DNA from: Daphnia carinata
Lineage: Eukaryota; Arthropoda; Branchiopoda; Diplostraca; Daphniidae
Length of the DNA stretch: 64,000 nucleotides
Assembly: GCF_022539665.2 (NCBI RefSeq)
Contig: NC_081340.1
Coordinates: 4,768,857-4,832,856 of the forward strand
Direction: 5' to 3'
Both the position numbers and the translations under genes were made by a program. Below, piece after piece: positions 47,001 to 61,500 of the stretch (position 1 is the stretch's first letter; each line of letters begins with the position of its first letter). The notes beneath the pieces were generated by a model. The model searched no databases. It was not told the DNA's origin and saw nothing but the letters and a program-made list of their open reading frames with translations.

Positions 47001-50000
47001 AATAACCGCAAAGAAAAAAACTTGATGCCAGTCCCGAATATGCACGAAACACACGCGGGACCCCGATCATCGTCATCGTTTTCGAAGGCGGAAAATTCAA
47101 CAGACCCGCCCCTGTTTAACTGGCGAGCACAAACTACGGTGATTACTATTCAACCGTCACAAGACATGCACCAATTGCCATGCAAAATTGTCATGCACAA
47201 AAACGAGAGGAAGGGGGGGGGGGGGTGAGTTAAAATACATTTTAAAGTGCGACGCGTGTAGAACTCGGCCTACTCGCAAGAGAAAAAAAAAAAAAAAAAC
47301 ACAAACTCAACTTTCACTTTAGAATTCTGTTTTTGGAAGTAGGCCATTTTTGTTTTTATGTTTTTTTTCACTTCAATTGCTTAGGGAATTTGAATGTTTT
47401 CGTTTCTTTTGATTTTAAGTAAAATAAACGCCATTCGTCACGCAACTTTCCGACTTATCTTCGAGGCGTTTCGTCGTGAAAAGGAAATAGAAACACGGTG
47501 CGATAGTCGACGTGAATTTCTAAGAACACGAATTTCTCGCACATTTCTCGGAAAAACTGTTAATATTCAAAACACAAAAAAAAAAAACAACTGAGATCCT
47601 GACGGGTTGTGAATTCCAACGGGTGTGATGGATCGACGGCACAGGTCGTACCGGATGTAAAGGCATAATAACAATAATTCAAACTTAAAAATGCGCAGAC
47701 GGCCTGCGACAGGACGCAAATTCATTGCGAAGCGAAAACAAAAAGTCAAAACAAAACAAAAAAAAACGGGGCAGCTTTGGACCCTTGTCCTTGTTGATTA
47801 TTTTTCGATTGCCCAACACATAAAGGACGACCGAAATCGCATCAAGTTCTTCAGCGACTTTTGCTCACTTCGGCAAGCGTCAAGGATTGCGCGTCTCCTT
47901 TACGCTCGTCTTCTCTTCTCTATCCTTTTCTCAAAAAAAAAAAAATCTATTTATACACACACGCGCAGACACAAACATGAGATTACGTGTGTATCTGAAT
48001 CGAACGAGGCACTACTCCATCGCTTTTTGCTAGAAGAACTCAAAAACCCCCGAAAGCGATGGTGGTTAGGAAAGACTCTCTCTCTCTCTCTGTCTGCGAT
48101 GGATGAACACGTCTAAACACCTTGTACATCAAACGGGACATTGGACTGCTGGTAATGCCCCACCGAATCTGGCAAGGCAACCAAAACACACGTAAACAAA
48201 TGACGTGGTAGAAAAAAACAAAAAACAAAAAACGCTAAAACAAAATAAAGAAGAAAAAAAAAAAATAATAATAAAAAATCTGCTAAGAATAGAAAGGGCC
48301 TGCAAGTATAGTTCGCGTAAATAACCACTCGGGTTGAAAGTATAAATGTCCGCTGACGAAGGGTTTACAAAGAATGTCGACTCCCTTCCTTTTTTTTTTT
48401 TTTTTTTTTCCTTAACCGAAACAACTGTGGATATATCAAAGAAGGGGAAAAAAAAAAGAGCGCATAATTGCACAATCAACAAAACGTTATCGCTAGATTT
48501 CCCTAGTTAAAAAAAAAAAAAATGAGACCATGCCCAACAAAAAGTCAAGATGCGCTGATAATCAAAAAAAAAAAAAAAAAAAAAAAAAGGAGGAAAACGG
48601 CGGGCAGCAAATCACGCAAAAATTTCCCGAAAAAAACAAAAAAAAACAAAACAAAGTGGATACAACAATAAATCGAAACGAACCATTTTCTCTCGGACGA
48701 GATCTTCGATTTCCGTCACCAAGTGATGATTACCGCCGACGATACTATCGACGACACCGCTAGGAACCTGAACCCCAACCGGAAAGGCGACACACAGACA
48801 CACAGACACACACTCAATCAGACACACACAGTTGCATTACAACAGACGCAATAATTGGACGAGCCGAACGATATGAAACACACGACCTTTTTTTTTTTTT
48901 TTTTTTTCTTTTTTTTAATTTTAAATTTTAATATGGAAGGAGCGAAAGCCGATCGCACCGAGTTTTCTAACACCTCCTCATTCCACCTGAAAACGCAACG
49001 GCGGAAGAAAACTGGATATAAAAAGCGATATGAGAGCTCCGAGAGACACCCAAACGACAGCACTAATTACAATGACGTCAGACAAAAGGGCAGAGAGGCG
49101 AACGGCGTGATGAACGTGAAATAAAAATTAATGACGAATCTAAAATGCAAATTAGGGGCGTCGGCAGGCAGTTTCAAACCTCAGTGTATCGATACACTCA
49201 ACAACCAAAGGGTCGACTCATAGATCGAATTTTTTTTAGGGTGGGTGGCGATGATTTGCGGATTGGATTTTGCCAAACCGGATATCGGAAATGCTCGACA
49301 TTCCAAATCACAAAATCGAATGATCGTTTGTTTTTTGTTTGTTTTTTTTTTCATCCGCAAAAGGGGAGAGGGAGATAAAAAAAAAATAGTCGATGATACG
49401 ATGAATCCGCACTGTTGAAATGATCGAGTTAAAGGAAGAAGCGCAGGCATTTCACAGGAGTTGTCTACTTTAGATCGAGTTATTTTCCTTCCATCCTCCT
49501 CCTCTACATTCTATACATTTCTCTTTGCTCTCCTTCCGTTTTGCTCGGCAAAATCGATAGCCTGCCCCTCTCTTGTCTAGCGCCCTCTGCTGCTGTACTT
49601 CCCGATATTCTCTGAAGCGTCTCGCAGCACAATTGTACGCAAGATGGGCGAGCCAAGAGGAGACGACAGGACGCAGGAGACCAAAAAAAAAAAAAAAAAG
49701 AGCGGACCAAAACAGAGAGAAAAAGCAATCAGACGTAGTGGTACACTTTTTTGCTTCTTTTCATGGAAGATAGGATATATATATATATATAAATAAAAAG
49801 ACCAAATGAAAAGATGACGAAGGATGGCGAGAGACAAGGACAGTAAATGAGAAAAAAAAAAAAAAAATCTTTCTTTTTTTTTTTTTTTCGTTGCCACGTC
49901 AATTGCGTATTGCATGCTGGAACAAACTGTCGTATTTTTTAAAGGGACTGCTAGAGTCTACCCACCCAAAAATAAATAATGCCTTGCTCTTTTTTGACCA

Positions 50001-53000
50001 CCTCTTTCAACTTTCAAATCAATTCGGTGGAATTGAGGGAAAATCAATAAACTTCCGCCTTTCTGGCTCTTGCATGTGTCCCTTCGTGCTGTCATTTTCT
50101 ACTCGACCGGTAGAAAAGGGAGGAGGGGGGGGGGGGGGGAAATCCTTGCTGGACAATGGCTTAGAGGGTTTGATTTGACAACAGCAGCCAAAATGGATAA
50201 ACGACTACATTTTGGGGCAATGATTGGCTGTCGTAAAATCGATCAAACTATTTCCCGAAGCCTGTCGGCGTGTGTCTCTTTCAAACAAATGAGAACGGCC
50301 CACACTATCGGCCACATGAACGTATCATCCATAGCTCCGGATGGAGGGCAAAACAACAAAGCACGACGGAAATGTGTGGGTAGGTCCCGATGAAAAAGAT
50401 TTAAAAAAAAAACCCTCCCCCCACTTCCAAAAAATTGAATTTCTTGTAATCAAACGGAGAGCGTCTGTGTTTAACGTAATCCGTTTTTTGTACCTGACTG
50501 TGGAGGTTTGCCAAAGGCGTGGCTGAACTGCTGTCCGTGCTGTTGTTATGCTGGCCGACAGACGTGGCCGTACTGACTAGCGGCATCGGAGGAGGCAACT
50601 CGACTTCCACTTCCTCTTCGTCGTTCGTTCCTAATATTTCATAATAAATCAAAAATATTTAATTAACAACTTCAGCGAGCAAACGTAGTGCAGGACAACA
50701 CAAGTTGTAAGAGCGACAACAACAACGACAACAATGCGGCGTGCAAAACTACTGTCAACAACAGACCTGGCGTTGGTTCCATGGAGAGCGACGTCCTCAT
50801 GACGGCCTTGCTGGGATCACCGACAGCTGTTCCTGGAGCCGATCCGCTTGTCGTGATGAATTCGACGCTCTCTTTATTTCCCATCTCGCCAATTGTCCTG
50901 GTCGGCAGCTGTAAACGATAAGTAAACAACAGGCCCCCCCAAAACACAAGATCAGTTTGTTTTTTGTTTTTTTTTTTCTGGCTTTGTTATTTTGAAAATT
51001 TTTTTAAAGATTCGCTTGGGGTTTATCTCCAGTCGTCCTCTTGTTCCGTATCGAAAACGGATACGCAAAGACTCGCGTGATACGAACGATCAGATGAATC
51101 TTTGTTCTTCATAAACACAAGACTTGGACCGATCTCTCTGCATTTTTATCGACTGTCGGATAAGACCCAATAGGATTCGAAAACAAACGGGACGACATTT
51201 TGAGTAAGTAAAAAACCGGATTGCAGTTTGACATTTTCGCCTGGGATTTCCAATACGATTCTGCGCCGGAAATGTCGGATTTTGGGCCGATAAATATCAA
51301 ATAAGATTTCTTCCTACGCAACTGAAACCCCTTGTCCCTCATCACTTTTGTTGCGTACAATATTTTCTATGTTATCGAAGACTGGGAACGAGGGCAAACT
51401 TATCTGAAAGGATGGCGAAACCAAATGAAGAATGAAAAAAAGAGGGGGGGGGGCCAAAGCAGAGAACGTAGCACTAGCAAATACAAGAGAGGACTAGGGA
51501 CGCAATTCAAAAAAAAAAAAAACCATTACGAAGTGGAGGAAAAAAAAAAACCAATATCAGACGGATGGAAGTTTGTTGAGAGATGGAATAAAAAAAAAAA
51601 AAAGAGAGAAGAGAATGAATAAGACGGATGAGACATCCTTCCCTTTCTTTTGTAAGTAATGGGGAAAAAAAAATGGGGTTATAGGAGACTTCTCTCGTGT
51701 TTGTGTGCTACTCGTCTAGTTATCAATTTATGCAACCCCCAATCCTAAGCCCCGGCTAATGGCTCGTGTTATCAATCGTTCCCTCCGTTTCTCTTTTTTT
51801 TTTTTTTTTTTTTTTTTCTCACCTTGAATTTCTTGTCGCTTTGCGACTTGCGGAACGGCGGCGGCAGCCGATTGTTGGAACTGCTGTTGTTGTTGCTCGA
51901 CGAGACTGAGACCGAGTTGCTGCTACTGGCGACCGGCTCTCCCAGTTTGCCTTGGCTGGATTTGCGGAAGCCGGGCAGTCCCCATTTGCGTCTGTTCGCC
52001 AGAGCGAAAATGAAATCAAATCAAAAGAAATAACAAACAAACGTCATAATGGAGGCTAAATGTGATAAGCGACGCTTGATTTAACAAAAAGGGGGAACGT
52101 TTGGGAAAAAAAAAAAAAGAAAAAGAAAGAGGCATGACATGCAAAGTCGGCCGATGACTCTGCCTCACCAACAAGCTGCGACCATACGCAGGGGTCGAAG
52201 AGGATAGCACAAACGAAAATATTTTGTTTTCTCTTTTTTTTTCTTCTTCTTCTTGCACATTTTCTAATTTGGCCGCCATTGGGAAGGCAGACAAGAGAGT
52301 GTGTGTGCGTGGCGTCAAATCAAACAAACGAAGATCTTGTTTAACGTCTTCCCTTGGCCTTCGTTTATTTTGCTTTTCTACTCACATACACACTCTCCCT
52401 AAATCACTTACTATCCCTTCCCTGCAAGCTTTTTTTTTGGAGTTTTCTTTTTTTTTTTTTTAAAAGGGAAAAAAAAAAGAAAGTGACAACTCACCCGCCA
52501 AAGACTTTGCGTTTACTCAAGGGCGACGTGGCCGTGGCGGCCGGAGCACCATCATGATTTTCTGCGTTCACAAAAACAAAAAGAAAATTGATCAGATAAG
52601 ACATGAAGGAAAAAAAAAAGAGGTACACTGAATGTCACTCGCATAAACTGGAACACACCACAACGACAGTGAAACAATTGAAGAAATCGCATGGCGTAAT
52701 GGACTAAACAACGCGGTAAAAAAAAAACCCCTTTTTTTAAAAGGAAAACCCACTGGAATGCGGTGGAGTCAAACGAATGGCGTCTGTGCGACGCAAACGA
52801 TCGGCTTGCATCGCGTACCAATGACGGATGCGAGTGGACAAAATTTGGCGACTAGAAACGTCTGAAGGATCGGATTTCGACTGATAAGCCAACACGTCGC
52901 TATCACCTGACGATGATTGCTTTCGTCCGCCCATTTCTTTTTTCTTTTTTTTTTTTTTCGTTCGCTCAAACTCAACTGTTGATGCGTGGACTTTTGACTC

Positions 53001-54926
53001 TTGCACGCAACTGACGACGATAACGAAGCGTTGCCGCCTTGGGTCTCTTTTCAATTTTTATATTACACCCGTTTGCTTCTTTTTATCAGTTAGTTCAATC
53101 ACGTCACAACAATACAAAATGGAGCTCACACGCACACACACACACACACACGCACGCACACACATACAAATGAAGTCATTTCATTTCTATCTCGAGTTGA
53201 GGTTTTCGTTTTTGTTTCGGGTTTCAGTTGGCCTCCTCCACCCCGAGTTGCGGTGGCGATCATCACAATTCAGGGCGGATATCCCACCTAACTCTCCCTG
53301 GAACTGCCATTCCCCGTGAGATTCGTCATTCGTTGGAAACGGGCCCAAAAATAAATACGCAACGACAAAACTCCGTTTCTTTCTCTCCCTTCCTGGCTTA
53401 TCTTAGTTTTTATCAAAGATCCTCTTCTCAGCCCCGACATTTTGTTAGTCTTTCAAACGTCAATGTTTTGACGTAATTGCACATGTTCGATCGTCTTAAC
53501 GTCAGCGCCTAAACATATGACGGGAATTTTTTTTTTCTCCTTTAACTCCGCTGACCGCAAACGAGCATCTCCTCTGGACCTACGTGAGCAATCAAAATCG
53601 GGAAATTTTTTTTTTTTTTTTTTTACTATTTTTGGAAGAGGTTAAGGACAAACGCGTCCTGTGCGTTCGACAGACCACGAAACGGCCCATTCAAGAATTC
53701 ATCATTTGACGTGCGTTCGCGTTTCAATATATATATATTTTTTTTTGAACGCATTTTTACTCCCGCTCGCTGAGTCTCGTGTTTTTGTTTTAAGATGGCG
53801 GCTTTTTTTTGGGGGGGGGGGAGGGGGGGACGGGCTGAGACAGAGAAAGAAATTCCTAACGGGAGAGGACCCAGCGAAAGACGAAGGCAAACAATTGAAA
53901 GAGGTCGGCGTGAGTTCGAGACAAGTGAAGAAGGTCGTGACTCTTTGGGTCGCAACAACGACATCATCATTGCACAACACGCTGTCGGCAGTTTGCTCCC
54001 GGAGGGGCCAAAGTTGGAGAGACGCAATTCTTTTCTCTATTCAACGAAACTATCAGGGGCGGTCTTCCTTAGAAATTACCCGTTCGTGAAATCACGCAAA
54101 AATGCAATGGCAAAGAACCCCCCGTGCGGAAATGTTTCGAATTGCATTACAGACCATTCTTAAACAAGCGGAAACTATTAAAAAACAAGATAATTAACAA
54201 TAAAAAAAAAAAAAAAAAAAATCAGAAGTAGGATCAGACAAATTGATAGGTTCGCAAAAATCCCCATTGGCATTTAAGACGGCCCATTAGGGCACAACAA
54301 ATAAACAAAGGGAAAAATGAAAAACAAAATAATCCTATGCAAATGTTGTCGTCATCCTATCAACGGATCAATTGTGTCTCCAAGTGTGAGGAAAAATGTC
54401 CCATTTTGGAAATGGCATCCGTTGAAGGATGTGCGCGTCCGCAAGAATGTCAAAGGCTTTCACGAACGAGCGCAAAAGGGAGCGGGGAATTCTGTGCTGG
54501 CTGGGAAACGCAGGGGGAGGAGGCAACGACGCGAGGTGGGAGGCAACGGGGATGGATTTTATCGATTCGTTCGTGAGTCTGTAAGAGAAGAAGCGATTGC
54601 TCCTTGGGCGACGACAAGTCGTCAGATCACATAACGGACACACACACACACACAAACACAACTCGATCAAAAGGATAACGCGACAGGGCCCATCCTCCAA
54701 CCTCGCCCTCTCTTCAACTCACGAAAATCAAGTGCTTTTTTTCTTTTCTTTCATTCTTGACGGTGTGGGTGTGTCTATTTTGCCATGCAATTTCCCTCCC
54801 ACACCTAATCTTTCTCGCAAAAAAAGAAAAAAGGACATGGGTTTTAATTTTTTTTTTTTTTTTTTAATTTTCTTTCGACCTTATTCCTCTTCTTTTCTCT
54901 TGTTCTCGCTGAATCATGTCAAAGTG

Positions 54927-54964
<38 letters not shown>

Positions 54965-55220
54965 GAAAGTGGAAGAGAGAAAGGAGAGGCGTCGTAGCTC
55001 TGGCAATGGGATATGGAAGGAGCTCTGAAAAAAAAAAAAAAACTTGACAATGAGGAAAAGGCGGATCAATAGCAACGGTTGGCCTCCGAGGCAGAGAGAG
55101 CTGCAGCAAAGAAAAAAAAAAAAAAAAAAGAATTCGGTCACACTAAAAAAAACACGTTGGCACACAACAAAAAAAAAAAAAAAAAAAAAAGGGAAGTTCT
55201 TTTCCCTTTTGCTAACTCTT

Positions 55221-55254
<34 letters not shown>

Positions 55255-55508
55255 GGCTCGGTAGTGTCGACGTCGGTGGGCAAAGTGCCGCAATGGAAGG
55301 ACAGACGATCCAATATGAGGATAAGCGATTCTCTTCTTTTGATCTGTCAATGGTGTTTGCGTATCCAACTATTTGCGAGCACATCATTCGTGAAGCAAAA
55401 GAAAAAGAAAAAAAAAAGAGGGGTCTAGCAGACAGAGTATCTATTGCAAATTTGCGCATGCACGCCCATATTATTTGGCATCCATTTTAAGCGCAGGGAT
55501 GCCTCACG

Positions 55509-55539
<31 letters not shown>

Positions 55540-58500
55540 ACGAAGGCCCCTCTTAACTTGTTTATAGTGGAGACGGAATAAGTACTCCAGTACTTCCCAT
55601 CTACATACGGCTGGGAATGACTACACATGTCTCACTATTTTCTAGAGCCAAGGCGTTTCCGTTCTCGATTTTTTTTTTACAACTCAAAGTCTTCTTACAT
55701 ACTATTCTCCGCCATTGTGTGTGTGTGTGTGTCTATGTCCGCTTTTACTACACTATCCCGTTTTCGATGGCCATCCGTCCGTACTTCTACACATTTCCGG
55801 CGAGTTGTTAGCAAGAAAAGAAAAAAAAAAAAAAAAAAAAAAGAGAGAGAGAAATGAAACAAGCCCAAAAATATCTAAACAACAATGGGTCTATTAGGAA
55901 AGTAAATAAATAAAAAAAAAATCAGAAAATAATGGCGATAATGATTGTCATCATCATCGCGCGCCGGTGCCGTGATGGATGCATCACACCCCGCTTTGTG
56001 GCGTGGCGGCACGGGCGGGCGGGCGGCGGCAGCGGCGACGGCGGCGGCGGCGGCTAATCGTTTCCTTCTCCTCTTACCCATTCCACCTCCTCCATTACTT
56101 TGTATTACTGTGTCAAACGCAGCAGCACGCCGAAACTGCGTGTTTGCGTGCGCGTGTCAAGCAACTAATTTGAATATAAGGCTTTTCGTTTCACCTAATT
56201 TTCCAAACGAAACAAACAAACAAAAATTTCCTATTGCCGAATTGAAATTTGAAAAAGGAAAGAAAGAATGAAAGAAAGAATTTGCAGGACGGGGGTAGAT
56301 TTGTGTTTTGTTGCTGCGCCAATCAGGCTGATGACGCTGTTCCAACGTTTAAACGATTTATGGACGGACTAGCAGCCCGCGTTCTCTCCGTTGGTGCGGT
56401 TGCCATGCACTATTCACTAGTCACCGCAATCCGAATGGCAAACATCGATCACAATGGCCTCACAACAACGGCTGCCAAATTGGACATAGGGAACGAAAAC
56501 CATCGCAAACAAAAAGAAAAAAAAAAAACGGAACGAAAAATAATGAAATAAAATCAACATTTTCAAAAAAAATGTTCACCGGCGGCAAAGTCGATTCTTT
56601 TTTGTTTGTTTTTTTTGTTTGGTAGGGCGAGATGAGGAAATGCAGACAAAAAGCTTTCTCTTCGCAAAATAATCCGGGGTAGGTTGACGATAAACAACGC
56701 ACTCTTTAAAAAAAAAAAAATATATTTATAAATTCCCAAATGTTGTTCCAATGATCGAACTATGTTCGATGGATGTACGGAAACACTTTGTGGGGGTGTT
56801 GCACCGACTGCCGAGTCCTTCGAGTTACTTGGAAGCTTTTCTCTTGCACTCTGATGCGTCTGTCCCTTTTACCTCGTCTGGGAAAACATTAGCCCCCCCA
56901 TCGTTTTCGGCGCTCCTCCCACCGACCGAAAGAACAATATTCACGATGCCGGGAAATATTCCCGGGCCGCACGTCTCCGGCGACATCTAGCGCCCAATTA
57001 CGTAACTACCTCGATCAGTTTGATCATGCAAACACATCCGTAGCATTTTTACCTGTGAATGGCTGTTGACTTTCAGACTCGCCCGAATGCGTTGATGATG
57101 ACACCGGTGGAGGAGTAGCACCTTCCCAGGTAGCAGAGTGGGCGGCGGTGGAGCCGGCGTCAGACGGCGTCGTGCTCCTCCCTCCCTGCGTTCATACAAA
57201 AAAAAAAAAAAAGAAATTTAATCAAAACATTAAAGTTTGTTTTTAATGATAGATCACAAGTTATTGCTCTCCGGCGGCTACGATCAATTACTAGCAACCA
57301 ATTACTCGTGGCTCTCGTTCCACCACCATCCCGCCCCCCCCCCTCCACCCTACACAACGTCTGCTATGACTAACATTGCAGAACATACGCTTCTCTCTGG
57401 CACGCATAAAAAATTCAATGAAAATCTAAATGTAAGGCACAAAAGGGCGGAGATTAAACATTTATTGGTTGCTACGGCCCTGGCATTGCATCAATCCAAC
57501 AACAAGATCTCTACTTATCTACTTTTATTTTTTCGTTTCCCTTTCTCCTACTTGAAATGAAAGTTGAATTGCTAACAAGTTAAAATAGAAAGTAAAAAGA
57601 AGAAAAAAATAAGGGCGAGAATGAAAAATGACTCGTTAAAACTGCAAACATCCGGTATGCTAGTACAGAAAACAAACGGGTGTGTACACACACACACACA
57701 CGCACACACACACAGATAGATAGACAGACACACGTGAAAACAAAACTATCTCTCAACTGGTGGAAGAAAACCTTTCACGTCGGGTTGATTACCCGGCGAA
57801 AGGTTTCCGGGACCGGTGTGATAGCAGCGCTGGTCGTTTCTCCAATGACGTCATTCGAGCAGAAAAACCAATTAAGAGAACAAACGATCGAGTAGCGAAA
57901 GGGGGCAGGCAATATCTTCCATTATAAATATTGCATACTCGTACGACCCAAACGCCCCTCGTAATTATTATTATTATTTTTTTTTTCAATAATGATTCTA
58001 CTTCTTTTTTTGTTTTTTTTTTTTTCGTTGGGGGCCCAAACTTATTGCTAATCATCTTTCGCGTTATTATTAACCGGCCACTGACGTCAAATCAAGTTAT
58101 GAATTTTCAAAAAAAAGCGTCCCTAATAACGCAATCAAAATGACACAATAATTAAGAGCCCAAAGTTAGAAAATTCGTTCACATAACGAATGATTATTTA
58201 CAGTTAAAGAGATCAAAGAAAACATGCGTAACATTGTTTTATTCGCGAAACGCATTGCGATGTTTCTGCATTTTCTTTTGTTGATTTCTTTAGTACTTTT
58301 TTTGGCCACCGCTTGTTTAAAAACGTCAACGCAATCATTGCTTCGCTCTCCCACCTTTCTTTGTTGGCTATTCGCTCGATGATTTTCTCTTCCATTTTCT
58401 TGTTTGCCTTTTCACGCAAACGCGCGTCCTTGTAAGTTAGCGTTTTATTTATTTTTTTTTTTTTTTTGTACTCCCGCGTGGAAACATTTAGAGAGATAGA

Positions 58501-61500
58501 TAAAGAGCTGAAACTTGAAGTTAGAGCATAGACAGGGGGCGGGGGCTCTTTCCGCCCTCGCTCCAAAGCCAAATCGCCTTGCGCTTTACCGATTCAATTA
58601 ACGGATCCTAGCGGGAGGAGAAACTCCGAACGAGATATACATAGAAAGGAAAAAAAAAAAAAATAATACAAAAGAAACGATAGCTTCTGGAACGATCGAT
58701 CTATACTAACTACAGTCTCAAAGGACTCTGTAAGGGTAAAGAGTTTCAGTTGAAAATCGACGCTCTTTCCCCCCCCCCCATTTCGAACGCATTGGAAAGG
58801 AAAAGGCCAAGGACCAAACGAGAAAATAGAAATATTGGCAAAAACAAAAAAAAAAAAAGAACGGACGCAAACGAAATTGCACGGCGTTAGATCTGGGCCG
58901 TTTCCCATTAGACACGCCCACCTTTTAGCTCCCGAAAAAGGCTTTAGACGAGAATTTATTTTTATTTTTCTTTCGTATTTCTCTTTATTTTGGGGAGGTA
59001 CGCTTCTATATATAAATCGACGGCCATCGAGAGAAGGGGACAAGGATTTTCGTTTTCTTTTTTTTTTTCACGTGCCCAATAGTCGGGCGTGACCTACACC
59101 GCCTTTCGCCAGGATCCTTGTCTTTCCAACGCATTCAAATCGAATCCATTTCTTCTTCTTTTTTTTTTTTCCGCCAAGCAGCGCATACGCCACACACATT
59201 GACGCCCACGTTTAATGGATGGGGGCGTCGATTTCTTTAACGGTTGCCAAGGAATGTCCTCCTCCTTTTCGCGGATCTTTTTTTCTCTCCCCTCCGCCAT
59301 TAAAAGCTAACAAAATCCTTCAACGTGTTTTCCAACTTCCATGTGTCATACTATTCTATTTTGTTCTCTTTTCGTCCGTTTGATTTACTTCCGTATCTAT
59401 CTCCTTTTTTTTTCTTTTCTTCCTTTTTTGGTACGTTTCCTGTCTTTTGTAATCATTCCGCTTTCATCATTCGTTCCCTATGGCGAAAAAAAAAAAAAAA
59501 ACACATTTGACGATGAAACGCTAAAAAAAAAAAAGAATTCGGATCGAATAACTGTCGGTTGATGAAGGCCTTTCTTGCCTACTGGTGCTAATTAAAGGCA
59601 AAAGATGGCCTTATTTTTTTTTTTTTTTTTCTTTTTCTGTTGGCATCCTTCGCTTTGTAATTGGCAATTATCTGGCGACTATAACCGCATCAACCGACGT
59701 ACTTCATAATTACACGAGAAAAAAGAGAGTAGAAAGCAAGTTGAGGAGGGGAGGGAAATGTTAGCACAAAAGTTTTGCCTATGTGTGTCAACGAAGCAAT
59801 AGCTCACGCTGGCTCCAAGACGGAAAACAGCGATGAAAATGAATTGAAAAAAATAAAAGGGTTTTGTGCCATCCGGCATTCCGGCTTCAGGGTTGCTGTT
59901 AGTAACAACCCACAACAGCCACACGGCTGGCCTCTTTTTTACATTTTTTTGCCTCCTTGTTGTACCTCGTTAAATTTTGGCTAGTTACGTTAGTTGCATG
60001 ACGTCCGACATGACCCTTTTTTTCTTTCTCTCTTTTCTCTTTTCGTACTAATTAAAATAATAAAATAAAAATGCGGATTGCAAATGATTGTCGCTGAATC
60101 ATTCGGGACGCATTCCGCAGGGAGTTTTATCATTTGTTTCGCCCGGCGGCGAGGTATAGAAAGAAGAAGAAAAAATAATAACAATGATTTGCATACATTC
60201 TGCCCGCTTCCTTGTGTTTCACAATCACTGTGTGCTGCTTTTACCCGTACGAAAAAAAAAAAAAAAAAAAAAAAAAACTGAACTCGATTGCATTTGATGC
60301 ATTTCAATCTAAAAAATGTACCCCCCACTCTTGCGTCTCTCAATCTTCTCTTTCCTCGTTCAAAAGATGGCGGGCCTCTTGTGCTAAATCCGTTTCAACT
60401 TGAAGCAGAAATGCAATTGTAAACGACCGACACGACGCGTGCACTTACGCGTATGTCGCTCTAGAACATAGAACCGAAAACAACAAACAAGAGGCAGACA
60501 CAAGTTTCCTCCATTTGCCTAATGACAAGACGCGCCATTAATCTAGTTTCAGTACGGCTAAAAGTAGGGCTTCTCTTTATCGTGACACAACTCACGAATC
60601 GAAACCCCCCCCTCCCCCACAAACAAAAAATACAAAACAAAGTAAACGAACTTACGGTGCGATGTGCTCTGCAAACCCGAGCAGAACGATTGATATTCAA
60701 AGTAAAGCACCCTCTGCTAACTTGTTACATCCATAGTTTACTCGGATTTTTTGGGGGGGGACATGCCTATCCGGCTCGAGGCAATCGCAAGTTTGAGTCG
60801 CAGAGAGAAGGCACAAACTTGGCACACACACACACAAAAAAAAAAATCTCATATAGGATTTGGAGCTTCCATTTTTTTTTTTTTTTTTCCCTTTCATTTC
60901 GAGGACAGCTTTTGACTGATTGAAAATCAAGACTTTCTCGTCTGTCGTCTAACTTTAAAATATTTAAAAGCGAAATGGTAAAAAAAAGAAAAAAAAAAAA
61001 TCGTTCAAAGCCTGAGGCCTCGGATAAGTCGACGTGAGTTTCCCATTTTCGGTTAGGACTACTGCAGTGCTAAAATGTCGCAGACGGGCAGAACGTCGCC
61101 GGCGACATTTCATGAATGATAATGCTCACGATGCTGTCGGGTTCTCTAATCTTCCTATGCTGATATTTTGAGCAGACTCTGTAGGCAGGGGAATTGGAAA
61201 CTTCCTCACACACACAAAAATTGTACGAAAAAAAAAAAAAAAAAAAAGAAAGGAATAAAACGAACGGGAGAAAAACAAGTTTAGAAAAATACAACACGGA
61301 TCGATTGAAAACATGTCTGAAACTAAATCGATATTTAGTTCAATTCGTCTCGGCAAACGTTCGCTGGAAATAGAGCCATCAGTAAGCGCATTTTTTGGGC
61401 AACGTAACAAAAGGTTGTTAAAACAACACGTTTGTCACAGTTAGCCATTCACGACGCCCTCCCGCCCGCACCTTTTTTTTTTTTTTTAATGTTTCAGTAG

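Larger units (their letters stand above)
53165..57052 (-). other. Trio intron between linker exons, low-complexity rich
   Basis: Upstream part of the intron between the exons at 57053 and 52561. It holds a G-rich run at 53812-53829, (GA)n at 54931-54957, several A and T runs of 20-28 bases between 55090 and 55540, a (CGG)n-like block near 56012-56054 and a candidate microexon at 56078-56107. No other gene is recognised. Confidence 0.6.

Noticed and set aside
55875-56271. Ala-rich frames on both strands over the CGG-like block
   Set aside because: They are products of the triplet repeat; only the 30-nt segment upstream in the Trio sense has splice signals.
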